Shown here piece by piece: positions 37,524-44,398 of a stretch of 64,000 nucleotides of DNA; position 1 is the stretch's first letter, and each line of letters opens with the position of its first letter. The stretch covers positions 62,001 through 126,000 of the forward strand of contig NZ_VDGT01000017.1 in NCBI RefSeq assembly GCF_006335015.1, read 5' to 3'. Below the pieces are notes generated by a model. The model made no database searches. It was not told the DNA's origin and saw only the letters and a list, made by a program, of their open reading frames with translations. A program made the translations under genes and the position numbers. This stretch comes from Streptomyces sedi (GTDB lineage: Bacteria > Actinomycetota > Actinomycetes > Streptomycetales > Streptomycetaceae).

Positions 37524-37542
37524 TTAGGTGAGCCTTACCTTA
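37524..37542. promoter_or_regulatory. DtxR/IdeR/DmdR-type iron box
   Basis: TTAGGTGAGCCTTACCTTA matches the actinobacterial iron-box consensus TTAGGTTAGGCTAACCTAA at 15 of 19 positions. It ends 14 bases before the ATG of the HugZ-like gene and overlaps its likely -10 (TTACCT). It predicts repression when iron is plentiful. Confidence 0.7.
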
Positions 37543-37556
37543 GCTGAGGAGCGCGC

Positions 37557-38399
37557 ATGATTCGACCTGGGAGTCCCCTGCCCGACACCGGAAACCGGAG
37601 CCGGGAGACGGGCCAGCCGCGTCCCACGGAGGATGCCCGACAGCCGACGGCCGCCGAGCGGGTGCGCACCCTGGTGGAGTCGAACGCGTCGGCCACCCTC
37701 ACCATTCCGGGCGCTGAGCGGGACACCTTCGACAATCCAGTCCCCAGTGTGCCGGAGGCCCGGGCCGTCACCCCACGCGGGGACGTCCTTCTGCTGGTGC
37801 CGGCGGACTCCCTGGCAGGCCGGACGGCGGTACACGCCCAACACGACGAGATGACCGCCGTGATGGAAATCACAGACGTCGCGCCGGTTTCGGTGCCCCA
37901 GCGCATCAGAGGGAAGGCGTGGGTCGCCGGCTGGCTGACGGCGGTGCCGGCCGAGGAGAGCGGCGCCTGCCGCCGGCTACTGGCCAGGGCCCATCCGGCC
38001 GGGCCGACGCCGGGGGCCGCGTGGACACTGCTGCGGCTGGAGCCCGGCGAGGCGTATGTCGACGACCTGTGGGGCCAGGAGCCGGTGGAGCCGGACGAGT
38101 TCGCCGAGGCCACCGCCGACCCGCTGGCCCGCCACGAGGCGGAGCTGCTGCAACACCTGGCGGCCAGCCACCAGGACCAACTCGGCTCGCTCTGCCGCCT
38201 GCTGGGCGACGCGGCGCCGGACGCCCCCCGCGACGCCGGGCTGAGCGTCGCCCCGCTCAGCCTGGACCGCTTCGGCCTCCGGCTGCGCTGCCGCGCCGCG
38301 GAACGCTGCTTCGACGCACGCTTCGACTTCGCCGAACCGGTCACGGACCTGGGCCAGTTGCGCCGCGCCATGCGCTGGCTCTTCGAATCCGCGGGGTAG
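37557..38399 (+). CDS. HugZ-like DUF2470 protein, probable heme/iron-related
   Basis: 280 residues; the ATG at 37557 follows GAGGAG. The N-terminal split-barrel domain (about 30-175, pyridoxamine-phosphate-oxidase-like) includes ASATLTIPG, DVLLLVPADSLAGR and VAPVSVPQRIRGKAWVAGWL. The C-terminal DUF2470 domain (about 190-278) has HEAELLQHLAASHQDQLGSLCRLLG and ends LRRAMRWLFES. In HugZ proteins this pair binds and degrades heme. The upstream iron box supports a role in iron recovery or heme handling. I cannot assign heme oxygenase activity, because the heme-ligand His cannot be fixed by eye. Confidence 0.85.
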   Translation: MIRPGSPLPDTGNRSRETGQPRPTEDARQPTAAERVRTLVESNASATLTIPGAERDTFDNPVPSVPEARAVTPRGDVLLLVPADSLAGRTAVHAQHDEMTAVMEITDVAPVSVPQRIRGKAWVAGWLTAVPAEESGACRRLLARAHPAGPTPGAAWTLLRLEPGEAYVDDLWGQEPVEPDEFAEATADPLARHEAELLQHLAASHQDQLGSLCRLLGDAAPDAPRDAGLSVAPLSLDRFGLRLRCRAAERCFDARFDFAEPVTDLGQLRRAMRWLFESAG

Positions 38400-38417
38400 C
38401 CCTCCGGGCGGGTTGGG

Positions 38418-38459
38418 GACGACCACGGAGCCGCGTGGCGCGGTGAGTCGTCGACCGCG
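38418..38459. repeat. 42-bp direct repeat, copy 1
   Basis: Matches 38599-38640 with only 2 differences in 42 bases, 181 bp apart. It begins GACGACCACGG and ends GTCGACCGCG. The two copies bracket the reverse and forward copies of the 17-base element. Confidence 0.85.
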
Positions 38460-38476
38460 ACACACACCCGGCCACC

Positions 38477-38493
38477 CGCGCAGTTCCCCGCGC
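38477..38493 (-). repeat. 17-bp intergenic element, reverse copy
   Basis: CGCGCAGTTCCCCGCGC, the complement of the forward element at 38561-38577 and 38701-38717. Four further copies lie in 56610-56990. Confidence 0.85.
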
Positions 38494-38560
38494 CCCCAAG
38501 CACCCGACCGCCGCCACCAACACGCGGCAACGAACCAGCACGACAGGCACCCCCACAGGG

Positions 38561-38577
38561 GCGCGGGGAACTGCGCG
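38561..38577 (+). repeat. 17-bp intergenic element, forward copy
   Basis: GCGCGGGGAACTGCGCG, followed by GTGCACCCACGACG. A flanking CCCC/GGGG pair precedes it. Confidence 0.85.
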
Positions 38578-38598
38578 GTGCACCCACGACGAGCCGCA

Positions 38599-38640
38599 GA
38601 CGACCACGGAGCCGCATGGCGCGGTGAGTTGTCGACCGCG
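38599..38640. repeat. 42-bp direct repeat, copy 2
   Basis: Second copy of the 38418-38459 repeat (40 of 42 identical). Confidence 0.85.
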
Positions 38641-38700
38641 CCCGGCCCGCGGGAAAAACGACCACAGCACCACGCCAAGCCCCCCGCAGGGGGCCTGGGG

Positions 38701-38717
38701 GCGCGGGGAACTGCGCG
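38701..38717 (+). repeat. 17-bp intergenic element, forward copy
   Basis: GCGCGGGGAACTGCGCG, followed by GTGCGTCCACGACG, nearly the same downstream context as the copy at 38561. Confidence 0.85.
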
Positions 38718-38805
38718 GTGCGTCCACGACGGGGGAAAGACGACCACGACACCAGCACCGACCGCCGCCACCACCGCGCGGCAAGCGCCCCAGCGCCTCA
38801 GCGCC

Positions 38806-40155
38806 TCAGCGGTCGGAGAGACGCTCGCGCACCCGCTCCAGAACGTCCGCGTAGCGGGCCTCCGCTCCGTGGCGGGTGGGTTGGTAGTACCGCTTGCCGT
38901 CCACCGCGTCCGGAGCGTACTGCTGGGCGGCGATGCCGCCCGGCAGGTCGTGCGGGTACTGGTACTCCGCACCGTGGCCGAGCTTCTGGGCGCCCTTGTA
39001 GTGGCTGTCCCGCAGGTGCGCGGGAACCGGGCCGGCCAGGCCGGCGCGCACGTCCGCCTGGGCCGCGCCGATGGCGACCACCGCCGCGTTGGACTTGGGG
39101 GCCAGGGCCAGCGCGATGGTCGCCTGACTCAGCGTGATCGCCGCCTCGGGGAAGCCGATCAACGCCACGGCCTGCGCGGCGGCCACCGCCGTGGTCAGCG
39201 CCGTCGGGTCGGCCATGCCGATGTCCTCGCTGGCCGAGATCATCAGTCGGCGGGCGATGAACCTCGGGTCCTCCCCCGCCTCGATCATCCGCGCCAGGTA
39301 GTGCAGCGCGGCGTCCACGTCCGAGCCCCTGATGGACTTGATCAACGCGCTGGCCACGTCGTAGTGCTGGTCACCGTCCCGGTCGTAGGCGACGGCCGCC
39401 CGGTCCACCGCGGCCTCCAGCGTGGTGAGCGCGATCTCGGACTCGCCCTCCGAAAGCGCCGCACCCGCCCCCGCCTCCAGCGCGGTCAGCGCCCGGCGCG
39501 CGTCCCCGCCGGCGATCCGCAGCAGGTGCGCCTCCGTCTCCTCCGGCAGCGTCACCGCCCCGCCCAACCCCCGCTCGTCGGCGACCGCGCGGCGCAGCAG
39601 CCCCCGCAGGTCGTCCTCGGTCAGCGGCTCCAGCGTCAGCAGCAGCGAGCGGGAGAGCAGCGGGGAGATCACCGAGAAGTAGGGGTTCTCCGTGGTGGCG
39701 GCGATCAGCGTGACCCAGCGGTTCTCCACGGCGGGCAGCAGCGAGTCCTGCTGCGCCTTGCTGAAGCGGTGGATCTCGTCGAGGAAGAGCACCGTCTCCT
39801 TGCCGAAGCCGCCCGAGCTGCGCCGCGCGCCGTCGATGACGGCGCGGACCTCCTTGACCCCCGCGGTGATCGCCGACAGCTCGACGAAGCGCTTCTCCGT
39901 GGCCTGGCTGACGACGTACGCCAGCGTCGTCTTCCCCGTCCCCGGGGGGCCCCAGAGGATGACGGAGGAGGGTCCCGCGGGACCGCCCCCGCCCTCGCCG
40001 ACCAGGCGGCGCAACGGCGAGCCGGGGCGCAGCAGATGGTGCTGCCCCAGCACCTCGTCCAGGCCCCTGGGACGCATCCGCACGGCCAACGGGCGGGCCG
40101 CGGGGACCCGCTCGGCGCGGTCCTCGGCGGCGGCGGTGAACAGATCGTGCTCCAC
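38806..40155 (-). CDS. rarA: replication-associated recombination protein A (RarA/MgsA AAA+ ATPase)
   Basis: 449 residues. A clamp-loader-like AAA+ ATPase acting at stalled forks with single-strand binding protein. Walker A GPPGTGKTT is at 69-77, Walker B FLDEIHRF follows at about 125, sensor-1 ATTENPYFSV and the arginine-finger region SPLLSRS follow. The C-terminal half carries the tetramerisation domain with HYKGAQKLGHGAEYQYPHD, diagnostic for RarA rather than DnaX or RuvB. It ends beside the repeat-rich spacer; the VKOR gene lies 70 bp upstream on the same strand. Confidence 0.96.
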   Translation of the reverse strand: MEHDLFTAAAEDRAERVPAARPLAVRMRPRGLDEVLGQHHLLRPGSPLRRLVGEGGGGPAGPSSVILWGPPGTGKTTLAYVVSQATEKRFVELSAITAGVKEVRAVIDGARRSSGGFGKETVLFLDEIHRFSKAQQDSLLPAVENRWVTLIAATTENPYFSVISPLLSRSLLLTLEPLTEDDLRGLLRRAVADERGLGGAVTLPEETEAHLLRIAGGDARRALTALEAGAGAALSEGESEIALTTLEAAVDRAAVAYDRDGDQHYDVASALIKSIRGSDVDAALHYLARMIEAGEDPRFIARRLMISASEDIGMADPTALTTAVAAAQAVALIGFPEAAITLSQATIALALAPKSNAAVVAIGAAQADVRAGLAGPVPAHLRDSHYKGAQKLGHGAEYQYPHDLPGGIAAQQYAPDAVDGKRYYQPTRHGAEARYADVLERVRERLSDR

Positions 40156-40225
40156 GTCTCCCGACCCTAAGCCACGGCACCGACAACGGCCGAGGCCGGA
40201 CGGCCGGGACCCGGAAGGCCGCGGG

Positions 40226-40879
40226 TCAGCTGGTCCAGAAGTCCCACCAGCGCGTCAGGATCAGCATCCCGATCACGCCGACGTGCACCGTCGGGAAGAG
40301 CCAGTGGAACTCCTCCAGCACGCTCCGCACGCCGCGCGGCGCGGGCAGGAAGCCCTGACGCACGTTGAACCAGGTCGTGTACCAGAACATCACGATGGTG
40401 GCGACCCAGGCGAGGCAGCACCACAGGCACAGCGCGTTGATCTCGTAGAGCGACTGGTACATCAGCCAGGTGCAGAAGGCGACGCCGAAGAGCGTGCCGG
40501 CCTGGAGGCCGAGCCAGAACCAGCGCCGGTACCGCGCGCCGGCCAGCAGCCCCATGCCGATGGCGATGACCATGCCGTAGGTGACCATCCCCAGCATCGG
40601 GTTGGGGAAGCCGAAGACCTCGGCCTGGTCGCTCTCCATGATCGAGCCGCAGGAGACCACCGGGTTGAAGCTGCACGCCGGGGTGAAGTCGGGGTCTTCC
40701 AGCAGATGGAACTTGTCGAGCGTGATGACCCAGGCGGCCAGCAGGCCGGCGAAGCCGGCGACCACCAGCGTCAGGGCGAACGCGCGCCCCGCGCCGACGG
40801 GTCCCTCGCCGCCGTCCCCTTCGCTCCGCGCGGGATCCTCGTCCGCGCGCACCTCGTCCACCGCCGAGTCTGCTGCCAT
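40226..40879 (-). CDS. vitamin K epoxide reductase (VKOR) family membrane protein
   Basis: 217 residues with about five transmembrane helices after a charged 30-residue N-terminus. VKOR homologues replace DsbB in actinobacteria: they reoxidise a periplasmic DsbA-like protein and pass electrons to menaquinone. The redox cysteines are all present: loop pair Cys69 and Cys77 (ACSFNPVVSCGSIM) and the active CXXC Cys151/Cys154 in CLWCC. The ATG at 40879 has GGAG upstream. No DsbA partner is adjacent. In related genomes hisS usually follows upstream between this gene and the MBL hydrolase; here there are only 257 non-coding bases. Confidence 0.92.
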   Translation of the reverse strand: MAADSAVDEVRADEDPARSEGDGGEGPVGAGRAFALTLVVAGFAGLLAAWVITLDKFHLLEDPDFTPACSFNPVVSCGSIMESDQAEVFGFPNPMLGMVTYGMVIAIGMGLLAGARYRRWFWLGLQAGTLFGVAFCTWLMYQSLYEINALCLWCCLAWVATIVMFWYTTWFNVRQGFLPAPRGVRSVLEEFHWLFPTVHVGVIGMLILTRWWDFWTS

Positions 40880-41136
40880 GTCGCCTATCCGCTCCGTCGT
40901 CCGCGCTGCCTGGCCAGGGGCCCACCATTCTGTACCAGTCAACCGGGCCCGGCGTAAGGGCGCCGTCAAAGTCCCGGGCCGCGGAGGCCACTTCCGCCCC
41001 GGTACGCCCCGTGATGCGCCCTGGGACGGACGGTCACCGAATTCGCCTCCGCGGAGGAACGCCGAGGCGTGAGGTTGACCCGCGAACGCCCGGAGTGCGC
41101 CCGCGGCGCGCCCGGTAGGGAACGGCACGCTTCCGG

Positions 41137-41853
41137 TCACAGCCCCCTGCGGGGCGGCGCCTCCGTGTCGGGCCGGGCGAGCCCGGCGGCGGCCTGGCGG
41201 AGGAACGGGTTGGCCGCGCGCTCCCTGCCGATGGTGGTCTGCTGGCCGTGCCCGGCCAGCACCACGGTGGAGTCGTCCAGCGGCAGGCAGACGCGGGCCA
41301 GCGAGCGCATGATCGCCTCGGAGTCGCCCCCCGGCAGGTCCGTGCGCCCGATGGCGCCGGCGAAGAGCAGGTCGCCGGAGAAGAACACCGGGGGCACGTC
41401 GGCCCGTTCGGGGGTCTCGAAGGTCACCGAGCCCGGCGTGTGGCCCGGCGCGTGCGCCACCGTGAAGTCCAGGCCGGCGAGCGAGAGCGTGGCGCCGTCG
41501 GTCAGCTCCCGCAGGTCGTCGGGCTCGCCGACGGTCAACTCCCCCAGCAGCGGCTGCCCGATGGTCGCGCCGAGCGCCTTCTCCGGGTCGCCGAGCATGT
41601 AGCGGTCGTCGGGGTGGATCCACGCCGGCACGTCGTGGGCGCCGCAGACCGGGATGACGGAGGCCACGTGGTCGAGGTGTCCGTGGGTGAGGATCACCGC
41701 CGTCGGCTTCAGCCGGTGGCGGGCGATGGTCTCCTCGACGCCGGGCGCCGCGCGGTGCCCCGGGTCGATGATCACGCACTCCTCGCCGGCGGCGGGGGCG
41801 ACCAGATAGCAGTTGGTTCCCCAGGCGCCTGAGGGGAAGCCTGCGATGAGCAA
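41137..41853 (-). CDS. MBL-fold metallo-hydrolase (glyoxalase II-like)
   Basis: 238 residues. The metallo-beta-lactamase motif THGHLDH gives His57, His59, Asp61 and His62; HAPGHTPGS, FSGDLLF and the C-terminal AGHGQQT supply the remaining ligands. The start is a TTG at 41853, chosen because GAGAGG lies upstream and MLIAGFPSGAWGTNCYL is the family N-terminus. A plausible -10 (TAGGCT, minus strand) is at 41894-41899. The gene is divergent from the cyclophilin gene, the conserved MBL-ppi-DUF349-rel neighbourhood. Hydroxyacylglutathione-type or mycothiol-thioester substrates are possible; none is proven. Confidence 0.92.
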   Translation of the reverse strand: MLIAGFPSGAWGTNCYLVAPAAGEECVIIDPGHRAAPGVEETIARHRLKPTAVILTHGHLDHVASVIPVCGAHDVPAWIHPDDRYMLGDPEKALGATIGQPLLGELTVGEPDDLRELTDGATLSLAGLDFTVAHAPGHTPGSVTFETPERADVPPVFFSGDLLFAGAIGRTDLPGGDSEAIMRSLARVCLPLDDSTVVLAGHGQQTTIGRERAANPFLRQAAAGLARPDTEAPPRRGL

Positions 41854-42001
41854 GGGTGGCCCTCTCGATGGGTCGTCGGGCGGATGCGCCCGAAGCCTAC
41901 CGGCGGCGGTGCGCGACGGGCGAACCCGTATACGGTGACGCCTGGCGCGGGGTGCGCGCGTTCGGCGGGTTCTTTACGCCGAAGGCGTCTTTCGAGATGG
42001 C

Positions 42002-42046
42002 TTCTGAACAAGTCTCTGAACAAGTCTGAGTGACTTCTGAACAAGG
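42002..42046. repeat. three TCTGAACAAG repeats in the cyclophilin leader
   Basis: TTCTGAACAAGT (42002-42013), CTCTGAACAAGT (42014-42025) and TTCTGAACAAGG (42035-42046). The last one runs into the ribosome binding site. The arrangement could be an operator array or slippage in the 5' leader. Confidence 0.8.
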
Positions 42047-42055
42047 GAGAGCGCG

Positions 42056-42886
42056 GTGTCCAGCAAGGAGCGGCGGCGCAAGGAGCTCGCACGGGCCAAG
42101 TACGAACGCCAGCAGCGGCGCCGGGCGGAACGGGCCAGGCGCGGGCGCAGGTACCGGGTGGTCGCCGCCGTGGTCGGCGTCGTGGTGGTCGCCGGCGGTG
42201 CCACCGGGCTGGCGCTGTGGCTGGGGGGCGACGACGACTCCCCCTCGGACGCGGCCTCCTCGCCGAGCGACGGGCCCACCGAGGAGGCGCCCGAGGTGGA
42301 GGACCCCTGCGCCGAACCCGCCGCGGGCGAGCCGTCCGGCGACCAGTGGGACGAGGAGCCGGAGCTGACGGTGGACACCGGCGCCGAGCAGCTGATGACG
42401 TTGGCCACCACCTGCGGCGACATCCAGCTGACGCTGGACCCGGAGGCCGCGCCGCGCACGGTCAACTCGTTCGACTTCCTCGCCGGCGAGGGCTTCTTCG
42501 ACCACACCCCCTGCCACCGGTTGACCACCGAGGGCATCTACGTGCTGCAGTGCGGCGACCCGACCGGCACCGGCCAGGGCGGTCCCGGCTACGAGCTGCC
42601 GGACGAGAACCTGGACGCGCCCGAGGTCGGCGAGGGCGTCTACCCGGCCGGCACGGTGGCGATGGCCAACAGCGGACCCGACACCGGCGGCAGCCAGTTC
42701 TTCCTGGTCTACCAGGACAGTGAACTCCCCCCGAACTACACGCCGTTCGGCGAGGTGACGGGCGGGCTCGACGTGCTGGAGAAGATCGCCGAGGCCGGCG
42801 CCACGGCGCCGGACCCGACCAGCGGGAACACCGCGCCGAACGCCACGGTCGTGATCGACGAGGCGACGGTGGAGCCCGCGGCCTGA
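42056..42886 (+). CDS. membrane-anchored cyclophilin-type peptidyl-prolyl isomerase
   Basis: 276 residues from a GTG at 42056 with AGGGAGA upstream. The first 33 residues are strongly basic, a transmembrane helix follows (about 34-56, VVAAVVGVVVVAGGATGLALWLGG), then an acidic linker to about 100 and the cyclophilin domain (about 110-272). The catalytic-face motifs are FDHTPCHRLTTEGIYVLQCGDPTGTG and ANSGPDTGGSQFFLVY. The orientation is consistent with an extracytoplasmic folding catalyst. The classical active-site Arg is in CHRLT. It diverges from the MBL hydrolase and precedes the DUF349 gene. Confidence 0.93.
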   Translation: MSSKERRRKELARAKYERQQRRRAERARRGRRYRVVAAVVGVVVVAGGATGLALWLGGDDDSPSDAASSPSDGPTEEAPEVEDPCAEPAAGEPSGDQWDEEPELTVDTGAEQLMTLATTCGDIQLTLDPEAAPRTVNSFDFLAGEGFFDHTPCHRLTTEGIYVLQCGDPTGTGQGGPGYELPDENLDAPEVGEGVYPAGTVAMANSGPDTGGSQFFLVYQDSELPPNYTPFGEVTGGLDVLEKIAEAGATAPDPTSGNTAPNATVVIDEATVEPAA

Positions 42887-42931
42887 CCCACGCGCCCCCG
42901 GCCAGCGGCAATTTCCGCCCGGCAAGGTGCG

Positions 42932-42950
42932 GACAGCCGGGCGGGCTGTC
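42932..42950 (+). terminator. hairpin after the cyclophilin gene
   Basis: GACAGCC and GGCTGTC form a perfect 7-bp stem with a 5-nt loop, 45 bases after the stop. A TATGTT -10-like sequence follows immediately, so the hairpin may equally sit in the DUF349 promoter. Confidence 0.35.
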
Positions 42951-43078
42951 GCCTATGTTTGGGCCTGTGCGGGGTCAGGCGCTTGGGGGCGCGGGCCCGG
43001 CAGCCCGGGTCTGGGCCGGTGAGAACTGTGGACGATGCCGGGGGTGTTGACCCCGTCGTGCATCAAAGAGGAGGCGCT

Positions 43079-44308
43079 GTGAGCAGCGAGCCGTGGGGCC
43101 GTGTGGATGAGTCGGGGACCGTCTACGTGCGGACACCCGACGGGGAGAAGGTCGTCGGCTCCTGGCAGGCGGGCTCTCCCGAGGAGGCACTCGCCTACTT
43201 CGAGCGGAAGTACGAGCGCATGGTGGTCGAGATCGGGCTGTTGGAACGGCGCGTGAAGACCACCGACCTCTCCGCCAAGGACGCGAGCTCCGCCATCGAG
43301 AGCCTGCGCGCGCAGGTCGACGAGGGCAACGCGGTGGGCGATCTGGCGGCGCTGGTCAAGCGCCTCGACGCGCTGGTGGCCTCGGTCGACTCGCGTCGTG
43401 AGGAACGCAAGGCGGCCAGGGCGCGGCAGTCGGAGGAGGCGCGGGAGGCCAAGGAGGCGCTGGTCACCGAGGCCGAGGAGCTGGCCGGCAGCGACCAGTG
43501 GCGCCCGGCGGGCGAGCGGCTGCGCGCGCTGGTCGACACCTGGAAGGGGCTGCCGCGGCTGGACCGCAAGACCGACGACGAGCTGTGGCACCGCTTCTCG
43601 CACGCCCGCTCCGCGTTCTCCAAGCGGCGGAAGTCGCACTTCGCCGCGCTGGACGCGCAGCGGGAGGAGACCAGGCGCCGCAAGGAGAAGCTGATCGGCG
43701 AGGCCGAGGCGCTCTCCGGCTCGACGGACTGGGGGCCGACGGCCTCCCGCTACCGGGAGCTGATGCGGGAGTGGAAGGCGGCCGGGCGTGCGCACCGGGA
43801 CGCCGAGGAGGAGCTGTGGGCCAGGTTCCGCGCGGCGCAGGACGTGTTCTTCCAGGCCAGGAGCGCGGTCTTCGAGGAGCGCGACGCCGAGCAGCGGGAG
43901 AACCTGACCCGCAAGGAGGAGCTGGCCGCCGAGGCGGAGAAGCTGCTGCCGATCACCGACCTGAAGGCCGCCAAGGCCGCCCTGCGGTCCATCGGTGAAC
44001 GCTGGGAGGCCGTCGGGCACGTGCCCCGGGACGCCAGGGCCGGCATCGAGGGCCGGATGGGCGCCGTCGAGCGGGCCGTGCGCGAGGTCGAGGAGGCCGA
44101 GTGGCGCCGCACCAACCCGGAGGCGCGTGCCAGGGCGGCGGGGCTGACCGGGCAGTTGCAGGACGCGGTGGACCGGCTGCGTGAGCAGGCGGGCAAGGCC
44201 AGGGCCGCGGGGAACACGGCGAAGGCCGAGAAGCTGGAGCAGGAGCTGGCCGGCCGGCAGGCGCTGCTCGACCAGGCGCTCAAGGGCCTTCAGGAGTTCG
44301 GCGGCTGA
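43079..44308 (+). CDS. DUF349 coiled-coil protein
   Basis: 409 residues from a GTG at 43079, with an excellent AAAGAGGAGG ribosome binding site; the longer open frame upstream is not supported. The N-terminal segment (about 1-60, EPWGRVDESGTVYVRTPDGEKVVGSW) is beta-like. The rest is almost entirely helical and charged, with repeated DUF349 units around about 140-300 (for example LVDTWKGLPRLDRKTDDELWHRFSHAR and REWKAAGRAHRDAEEELWARFRAAQ). It ends in a coiled coil. DUF349 proteins have no agreed function; some associate with nucleic acids or the cell envelope. It is always near rel in Streptomyces, and here is convergent with it across a shared terminator. Confidence 0.9.
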   Translation: MSSEPWGRVDESGTVYVRTPDGEKVVGSWQAGSPEEALAYFERKYERMVVEIGLLERRVKTTDLSAKDASSAIESLRAQVDEGNAVGDLAALVKRLDALVASVDSRREERKAARARQSEEAREAKEALVTEAEELAGSDQWRPAGERLRALVDTWKGLPRLDRKTDDELWHRFSHARSAFSKRRKSHFAALDAQREETRRRKEKLIGEAEALSGSTDWGPTASRYRELMREWKAAGRAHRDAEEELWARFRAAQDVFFQARSAVFEERDAEQRENLTRKEELAAEAEKLLPITDLKAAKAALRSIGERWEAVGHVPRDARAGIEGRMGAVERAVREVEEAEWRRTNPEARARAAGLTGQLQDAVDRLREQAGKARAAGNTAKAEKLEQELAGRQALLDQALKGLQEFGG

Positions 44309-44335
44309 GCGGCTGAGTTGCTGAGCGGCTGAGAA

Positions 44336-44394
44336 AAGGGGCCGCGGTCGACAACTACCCCGGGCTGACCGGGGGTTGTCGATCGCGGCCCCTT
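44336..44394. terminator. bidirectional terminator between the DUF349 and rel genes
   Basis: 20-base arms 44336-44355 (AAGGGGCCGCGGTCGACAAC) and 44375-44394, complementary with one mismatch, enclose a 19-base loop that itself has a CCC/GGG pair. The stem is flanked by AA and TT, so each strand ends in a short U-rich run. It serves both convergent genes. Confidence 0.85.
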
Positions 44395-44398
44395 CCGT

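Larger units (their letters stand above)
38400..38805. other. repeat-filled intergenic region between the DUF2470 and rarA genes
   Basis: 406 bp between two convergent genes with no credible coding content. It contains three copies of the 17-base element GCGCGGGGAACTGCGCG (38477-38493 in reverse, 38561-38577 and 38701-38717 forward) and a 42-bp direct repeat. Further degenerate pieces (GACGACCAC-type) lie between. Confidence 0.8.

Noticed and set aside
42959..43078. A longer DUF349 protein starting 40 codons upstream at 42959
   Set aside because: The GTG at 43079 has a near-perfect AAAGAGGAGG ribosome binding site, and the extra residues are not family-like.
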